Assembly: GCA_023411035.1 (NCBI GenBank)
Contig: JAEYPE010000040.1
Span: 1-46,296 of the forward strand
Direction: 5' to 3'
Length of the DNA stretch: 46,296 nucleotides
Source of the DNA: Pseudomonadota bacterium
GTDB lineage: Bacteria; Pseudomonadota; Alphaproteobacteria; Azospirillales; Azospirillaceae
Of the stretch, positions 42,176-46,296 are shown in pieces (the first letter of the stretch is position 1; every line of letters begins with the position of its first letter). Position numbers and translations under genes: made by a program. The notes under the pieces are model-generated. The model was not told the origin of the DNA. It ran no database searches and was given only the letters and a program-made list of their open reading frames with translations.

Positions 42176-42217
42176 CCGACCCCAATCGTCCCTTCAATCA
42201 GACAAAGGACCCGAATC

Positions 42218-42808
42218 ATGAAGCGTCTTCTCGCCGCCGCCGCTCTGTCCACGGCCCTGACCGCCGCTGCCACCCTGCCGCTGACGGCGCAGGCCGCCCC
42301 GGTCGCCTACAAGCTGGACCCCGCCCACACGGCGGTGGTGTTCATCGTCGACCATCTGGCCTTCTCCAAGGCGGTGGGCCGCTTCAACACGGTGGCCGGC
42401 GAGCTGTCCTTCGACAAGGACGCGGCGGAGAAGAGCGCCCTGTCGGTGACCATCGACGCCGCCAGCGTGGACACCAACCACGCCAAGCGTGACGAGCATC
42501 TGAAGTCGCCGGACTTCTTCAACGTGAAGGAATTCCCGAAGCTGACCTTCAAGAGCACCAAGATCGAGAAGACGGGCGACAAGACCGGCAAGCTGCACGG
42601 CGACCTGACCCTGCTGGGCGTCACCAAGCCGGTGATTCTGGACGTGACCTTCAACAAGGACGGCGTCAGCGCCGCCAGCAAGCTGGACACGGTCGGCTTC
42701 TCCGCCCGCGGCACGATCAAGCGCTCCGAGTTCGGGATGAAGTACGGCGTGCCGAACATCGGCGACGAGATCCAGATCATCATCGAGTCCGAGGCGGTGA
42801 AGGCGTAA
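42218..42808 (+). CDS. YceI-family periplasmic protein
   Basis: 196 aa. A Sec signal peptide (about 1-26, ending AQA) precedes a lipocalin-like YceI domain: YKLDPAHTAVVFIVDHLAFSKAVGRF, TIDAASVDTNHAKRDEHLKSPDFFNV, GDLTLLGVTKPVILDV and GTIKRSEFGMKYG. YceI proteins bind isoprenoid lipids such as polyisoprenoids or quinone-like molecules in the periplasm; the E. coli member is induced by base and osmotic stress. AAAGGAC lies before the ATG. Its proximity to the cyclase and Crp genes may be coincidental. Confidence 0.94.
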   Translation: MKRLLAAAALSTALTAAATLPLTAQAAPVAYKLDPAHTAVVFIVDHLAFSKAVGRFNTVAGELSFDKDAAEKSALSVTIDAASVDTNHAKRDEHLKSPDFFNVKEFPKLTFKSTKIEKTGDKTGKLHGDLTLLGVTKPVILDVTFNKDGVSAASKLDTVGFSARGTIKRSEFGMKYGVPNIGDEIQIIIESEAVKA

Positions 42809-42817
42809 GCCGCGCTC

Positions 42818-43516
42818 TCACCCCTCCTCCGCCGCCCGCCTGATCCGTTCGCGCAGGCGGCGGGTGTCGAGCAGGACCAGCGCCCCCCGCCGCTTTTCCA
42901 GCAGCCCGTCGCGCTCCAGCGCGCTCAGCTCCCGCGAGACAGCCTCGCGCCGGGTGCTGACACGGGCGGCAAGCTCGGCGTGGGGCGGCGGCGGGGAGAC
43001 GGTGGCGGTGTGCTCCCCCCGCCCGTCGGGACGGGCCAGCCGCAGCAGCTCCGCATAGATGCGGTGGCGCACGTCCAGCGTGTTGAACTCGTTCACCCGC
43101 GTGGCGAGCTTCCGGATCTCTCCGGCCAGCAGGACCATCACCTGATCGCAGACGTCGGGGTGCCGGTGGATGCAGGCGCGGAACAGCGGAGCGGGCATGC
43201 AGGCGACGGTGGCGCCGGTGACGGCGACGATGCCGGCGGAGCGCGCCTTTCCGTCGATGGCCGCCAACTCTCCGAAGAATTCTCCCGCCGGGATGTCGCG
43301 CAGGATCACCTCCCGCCCCGAAATCGCGCGGATCTTCACCCGGACCAGACCGGCGGCCACGAAAAAGACGTCGGTCCCCTCATCCTCGAAGTCGATGATC
43401 CATTGCCCGGCCTCGACGCGGCGCCAGACGCAGCGATCCTCCAGCGCCCGCAGGTCGGCGGGGGAGAGGGAGCGGAACAGCGCCGCTCCGGCCAGCGTTT
43501 CGGTCAGGCGCCTCAT
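42818..43516 (-). CDS. Crp/Fnr-family transcription factor with cNMP-type binding cassette
   Basis: 232 aa: effector domain (about 1-120), dimer helix (LLAGEIRKLATRVNEFNTLDVRHRIYAELL) and winged helix with AELAARVSTRREAVSRELSALERDGLL. The phosphate-binding-cassette region GEFFGELAAIDGKARSAGIVA keeps the Gly-Glu and Arg-Ser pattern that binds cyclic nucleotides in CRP, unlike the FixK-type protein at 12135. The recognition helix differs from FNR (RREAVSREL), so a non-FNR DNA site is expected. ATG 43516 is chosen because upstream sequence is antisense of the cyclase gene. It is divergent from the cyclase gene, 106 bases apart, which suggests that it responds to that enzyme's product. Confidence 0.9.
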   Translation of the reverse strand: MRRLTETLAGAALFRSLSPADLRALEDRCVWRRVEAGQWIIDFEDEGTDVFFVAAGLVRVKIRAISGREVILRDIPAGEFFGELAAIDGKARSAGIVAVTGATVACMPAPLFRACIHRHPDVCDQVMVLLAGEIRKLATRVNEFNTLDVRHRIYAELLRLARPDGRGEHTATVSPPPPHAELAARVSTRREAVSRELSALERDGLLEKRRGALVLLDTRRLRERIRRAAEEG

Positions 43517-43622
43517 GGTTGGTTGCGGGTGGCGGGCTGTGGCATGGCGAGGAATGATCTCATAGGATGCCGGGGGACGCCACGCACAAGCCGAGCCCCA
43601 CAGACCGAGCCTGCCGATCGAC

Positions 43623-45347
43623 ATGGACGCCCGCCCTCGCCGCACCTTGGGACGCCGGATCGAACGCCCGTTGCGCCTGTTCACCGGCCTGACGCTGTTC
43701 ACCTTCGTCGTTACCCATTTCATCGCCCACGCCGCCGGCCTGCTGCTTCTGCCGGCGATGGAGGTGGCGCGCCACACCCTGCTGTGGGTCTGGGACACGC
43801 CGGTGGGCGAGGCGCTGCTGGCCGGTTCCTTCGTCACCCACGCCGGGCTGGGGCTGTGGGCGCTGTACCGGCGCCGCCACCTGCGGATGCCCGCGGGGGA
43901 GGCGTGGCAGCTCGGGCTCGGCCTGTGCATCCCGCTGCTGCTGATTTCGCACGGGATGACGGGCCTGTTTTCCGACGATCTGTATGGCGATCCGCTGACC
44001 TACCCGCGGGCGATCGTCCTCTATTGGATCACCGCGCCGGAAACCCTGCTGTGGCGGCAGCTCCTGCTGCTGGTGATCGTGTGGATACACGGCTGCATCG
44101 GGGTGCGCGGCTGGCTGATGCTGAAGCCCTGGTACCGGCGCCGGGCCTCGCTGCTGGGCGCCTTCGCCATGCTGCTGCCGCTGCTGGCGCTGGCCGGGAT
44201 CGTCAACGCCGGTTGGGATGCGGAGCGCCGGGCCGCCGCCGATCCCGCCTTTCTGGCACCGTTTCAGCCGCCTCCCGCCGGAACGCCGTTGGCCGAGAAC
44301 CGCGCCGCGCTGGCGGCGCTCAGCGGCGGGGTGTTCAACGGCTATGTCCTGCTGCTGGTCGGCACTCTGGCCCTGCGGCAGTTCCGCAACTGGCGGGCGC
44401 GGGCGACCAGCCCCGTCCGCATCACCTATCCGGGCGGGCGCACGGTGACGGTCCCGCGCGGAACCACGGTGCTGGAGGCGAGCCGGGCCAACGGCATTCC
44501 CCACACCGCATTGTGCGGCGGGCGCGGGCGCTGCTCCACCTGCCGCATCCGCGTGCCGGAGGGGGTGGGCACGCTGCCTCCGCCCAACGCCACGGAGCGG
44601 GCGGTGCTGGAGCGGATGAAGGCCCCGCCTTCGGTCCGTCTCGCCTGCCAGCTCCGCCCCGTGGCGCCGCTGTCGGTCACGCCTCTGCTGGCGGCGCGGG
44701 ACAACGGGCGCACCTTCGCCGTCTCCGCCCCCATGGACGGCGGGCGGGAGCTGGCGATCACGGCTCTGTTCGTGGATTTGCGGGGATCGACCTCGCTGGC
44801 GGCGGCGCGGCTGCCCTTCGACGCGCTGTTCATCGTCACCCGCTACGTCCAGGTGGTGACCGACGCGATCCGGCGGCACGGCGGCTACGTCATCGCCATC
44901 GCGGGCGACGGGGTGATGGGCATGTTCGCCGACGAGAAGAACCCCGCGGCGGCGGCGGCCAGCGCGCTGCGCGCCGCGTCCGACCTGTGGCGCGACATCG
45001 AGCTGCTGAGCCGCGACCTTGCGGAGGAACTGGACCAGCCCCTGGCCTTCGGGGCCGGGCTGCATTCCGGCCTCGCCGTGGTCGGGGCGGTGGCCGGTCC
45101 GGAGGACGGGTCGCTCCAGTTCATCGGCGACACCGGCAACGTCGCGGCGCGGCTGGAGGAGATGACCAAGCAGCTTGACGCCACCGTGGTCCTTTCCGAC
45201 GCGGTGGCCGAACTGGCGGGCTGCCGGCGGCTGGAGCCTCTGGAGCGCCGGGAGGTGGCGATCCGGGGCCGCGACGGCACGCTGGGGGTGTGGACGGTCC
45301 GCCGCCAGGAGGATCTGCGGGCGGTACTGGAGGGCGGAAGCGCCTGA
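43623..45347 (+). CDS. Membrane (heme b-type) - [2Fe-2S] ferredoxin - class III adenylate cyclase fusion
   Basis: 574 aa in three parts. (1) Residues about 18-255: six membrane helices with intramembrane histidines (THFIAHAAG, FVTHAGLGLW, LLISHGMTG, VIWIHG..-type), like the six-helix heme-b anchors of cyclases such as Sinorhizobium CyaC and of succinate dehydrogenase. (2) About 262-350: a plant-type ferredoxin domain with Cys298, Cys304, Cys307 and Cys342. (3) About 375-560: a class III cyclase with metal aspartates Asp385 (FVDLRGSTS) and Asp429 (AIAGDGVMGMF), 44 apart as expected, and TGNVAARLEEM. Likely converts ATP to cAMP under control of membrane redox state. Heme binding and nucleotide choice are inferred. 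A strong terminator follows. Confidence 0.92.
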   Translation: MDARPRRTLGRRIERPLRLFTGLTLFTFVVTHFIAHAAGLLLLPAMEVARHTLLWVWDTPVGEALLAGSFVTHAGLGLWALYRRRHLRMPAGEAWQLGLGLCIPLLLISHGMTGLFSDDLYGDPLTYPRAIVLYWITAPETLLWRQLLLLVIVWIHGCIGVRGWLMLKPWYRRRASLLGAFAMLLPLLALAGIVNAGWDAERRAAADPAFLAPFQPPPAGTPLAENRAALAALSGGVFNGYVLLLVGTLALRQFRNWRARATSPVRITYPGGRTVTVPRGTTVLEASRANGIPHTALCGGRGRCSTCRIRVPEGVGTLPPPNATERAVLERMKAPPSVRLACQLRPVAPLSVTPLLAARDNGRTFAVSAPMDGGRELAITALFVDLRGSTSLAAARLPFDALFIVTRYVQVVTDAIRRHGGYVIAIAGDGVMGMFADEKNPAAAAASALRAASDLWRDIELLSRDLAEELDQPLAFGAGLHSGLAVVGAVAGPEDGSLQFIGDTGNVAARLEEMTKQLDATVVLSDAVAELAGCRRLEPLERREVAIRGRDGTLGVWTVRRQEDLRAVLEGGSA

Positions 45348-45352
45348 ACAGA

Positions 45353-45384
45353 AAAACCCCTCGCCCAGCGGGGCGAGGGGTTTT
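45353..45384. terminator. Strong bidirectional terminator
   Basis: AAAACCCCTCGCCC and its complement form a 14-base stem (10 GC-rich pairs plus AAAA/TTTT) with a 4-base loop. It starts six bases after the cyclase stop and also serves the minus-strand terC fragment ending at 45409. Confidence 0.9.
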
Positions 45385-45408
45385 CGTTCCATCAGAGCAG
45401 GTTGGCCA

Positions 45409-45756
45409 TCAGAGCAGATGCGCCTGGACCAGCACTTCGTTGCCGCCGCGCCAGATCATGTCGAGCGCGACATAGGTGATGATCGCCAGACCGATCCATC
45501 CGATCCAGCGGTGCTTGTGCAGGACATGCGCGATCATGTTGGCCGCAGCCCCCATCAGCACGACGGACAGCAGCAGGCCGATGACCAGGATCGTCGGATG
45601 GTCCTTGGCCGCGCCGGCCACGGCCAGCACGTTGTCCAGCGACATCGACACGTCCGCCACCACGATCTGCCAGACCGCTGCACCAAAGGTGGTCGTCGCC
45701 ACCGCCGCGCCGACCGCGGCTTCCGCGGTCCCCGTGTCGGCCAGCGCCTCGTCGGG
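45409..45756 (-). pseudogene. TerC-family membrane protein, C-terminal half (copy 1)
   Basis: Encodes on the minus strand the linker and second half of a TerC/YjbE-type protein: PDEALADTGTAEAAVGAAV, then WQIVVADVSMSLDNVLAVAGAAKDHP with the membrane Asp/Asn typical of the family, VVLMGAAANMIAHVLHKHRWIGW and VALDMIWRGGNEVL, ending at a stop at 45409. The N-terminal half with the first DN motif is missing; upstream the frame runs into the antisense of copy 2. No start codon that would give a sensible product is seen. The family is linked to metal-ion (Mn) export or tellurite resistance. Confidence 0.82.
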
Positions 45757-46039
45757 GGCCACCACCTTCGGCGCGGCGATCTGGCAGATCGTGGTGGCGG
45801 ACGTGTCGATGTCGCTCGACAACGTGCTGGCGGTGGCCGGCGCCGCCAAGGAGCACCCGACCATCCTGGTGATCGGTCTGGTCCTGTCGGTCGTCCTGAT
45901 GGGCGCCGCCGCCAACATGATCGCGCATGTCCTGCACAAGCACCGCTGGATCGGCTGGGTCGGCCTCGTCATCATCTCCTACGTCGCGCTCGACATGATC
46001 TGGCGCGGCAGCAACGAAGTCCTCCGCCACATGGCGTAA
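45757..46039 (+). pseudogene. TerC-family membrane protein, C-terminal half (copy 2, inverted)
   Basis: Plus-strand counterpart of copy 1, starting at the homologous boundary (ATTFGAAIWQIVVADVSMSLDN) and running to RGSNEVLRHMA and a TAA at 46037-46039. Protein identity to copy 1 over the shared ~85 residues is roughly 85-90 percent by eye, and base identity is similarly high but not complete, so it is a paralogue rather than a fold-back artefact. It also lacks the N-terminal half and a start. Two hairpins follow the stop. Confidence 0.82.
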
Positions 46040-46050
46040 GGACATGCAGT

Positions 46051-46126
46051 CGAGTCCGACCGCCGCTCGCGGTCGGGCTCGCTGACCGGGGGCGCCCGCC
46101 GCACCATGACGGTGCCGGGCGCCCCC
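46051..46126 (+). terminator. Two consecutive hairpins after terC copy 2
   Basis: The first has 12-base arms CGAGTCCGACCG/CGGTCGGGCTCG (one T-G pair) at 46051-46081. The second has 11-base arms GGGGGCGCCCG/CGGGCGCCCCC with inner GCACC/GGTGC at 46088-46126, followed by GTTCGTTT. Likely transcription terminators. Confidence 0.7.
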
Positions 46127-46165
46127 GTTCGTTTGGGAATGGTTAAACGGCGGCCGTCTACGGCA

Positions 46166-46243
46166 TTTCACCACCAAGGCACCAGGAATCCTCGCGACCG
46201 GCATGTCGCGGGTTCCTGGTGCCCTGGTGTCCTGGTGGTGAAA
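46166..46243. repeat. Imperfect inverted repeat rich in CACCAGG
   Basis: Arms TTTCACCACCAAGGCACCAGGAA (left) and a right arm of the same sequence with one extra 8-base CACCAGG-type unit surround an inner stem CGCGAC/GTCGCG. It resembles the dispersed CACCAAGG-type intergenic repeats of bacteria. Confidence 0.7.
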
Positions 46244-46296
46244 CCACCTCCGCCTCTTCGACGACGCCCACCCGGCCCCGGCGCGAAGCCTGGACT

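Noticed and set aside
45409..46039. TerC inverted repeat considered as an invertible promoter or phase-variation switch
   Set aside because: The arms are coding and diverged, no recombinase is nearby, and both arms lack start codons; a deletion between divergent paralogues explains it more simply.

Overview
The window is high-GC DNA (roughly two-thirds G+C by eye). Its gene content fits an alphaproteobacterium of the Azospirillum type: FixL/FixJ and FixK-like oxygen regulators, RegB/RegA (ActS/ActR) redox regulators, a cyo-type quinol oxidase, SapC, and an iteron replicon with a RepB-type initiator and a tRNA gene beside it. The last point suggests a chromid or large plasmid. The organism call is an inference from protein families, not from a marker gene.

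Layout. 1-7247: a tripartite RND efflux operon (two MdtB/MdtC-like pumps, the first cut by the window edge, and a NodT-type outer-membrane lipoprotein). 7475-9148: a GMC oxidoreductase. 9256-12866: an oxygen-signalling cassette fixL - fixJ - single-domain receiver - fixK-like, with an FNR/FixK-type box before the receiver gene and a duplicated FixJ-like element before fixK. 12947-14032: a small hypothetical protein, HU and another hypothetical protein. 14159-21083 (minus): one long operon cyoABCD - SURF1 - regB - regA, whose upstream region holds a perfect FNR/FixK box and a perfect palindrome shared with a divergent MFS transporter gene. 22723-24850 (minus): NAD(P)H-hydrate dehydratase, histidine phosphatase and a hypothetical protein. 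24940-29602: a wrecked GGDEF gene, an MprF-like gene lacking its synthase domain, TrkH and SapC. 30100-34136: a methyltransferase, a DUF3891 protein, and an SBP56/methanethiol-oxidase gene translationally coupled to a membrane protein. 34308-38182: tRNA-Trp, two replication-associated genes, a 17-copy iteron array and the replication initiator. 38205-39206: OhrR/Ohr peroxide defence. 39404-42808: LprI-like protein, small protein, a REC/HD-GYP fusion remnant, a membrane protein and YceI. 42818-45347: a Crp-type regulator divergent from a rare membrane (probably heme) - ferredoxin - adenylate cyclase fusion. 45409-46039: two terC C-terminal halves head to head as an imperfect inverted repeat.

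How it works together. The dominant theme is oxygen and redox sensing: heme-PAS kinase to FixJ to FixK, a quinone-sensing kinase encoded inside the operon of the quinol oxidase, and a cyclase with redox domains beside a cyclic-nucleotide-type regulator. The most interesting candidates are the cyclase/Crp pair, a possible FixT-like three-cysteine receiver under FixK-type control, and a FixL with two PAS domains that both carry the heme signature. A second theme is gene damage. Two c-di-GMP genes, mprF and a terC pair have all lost internal or terminal segments, which may reflect real genome decay or mis-assembly.
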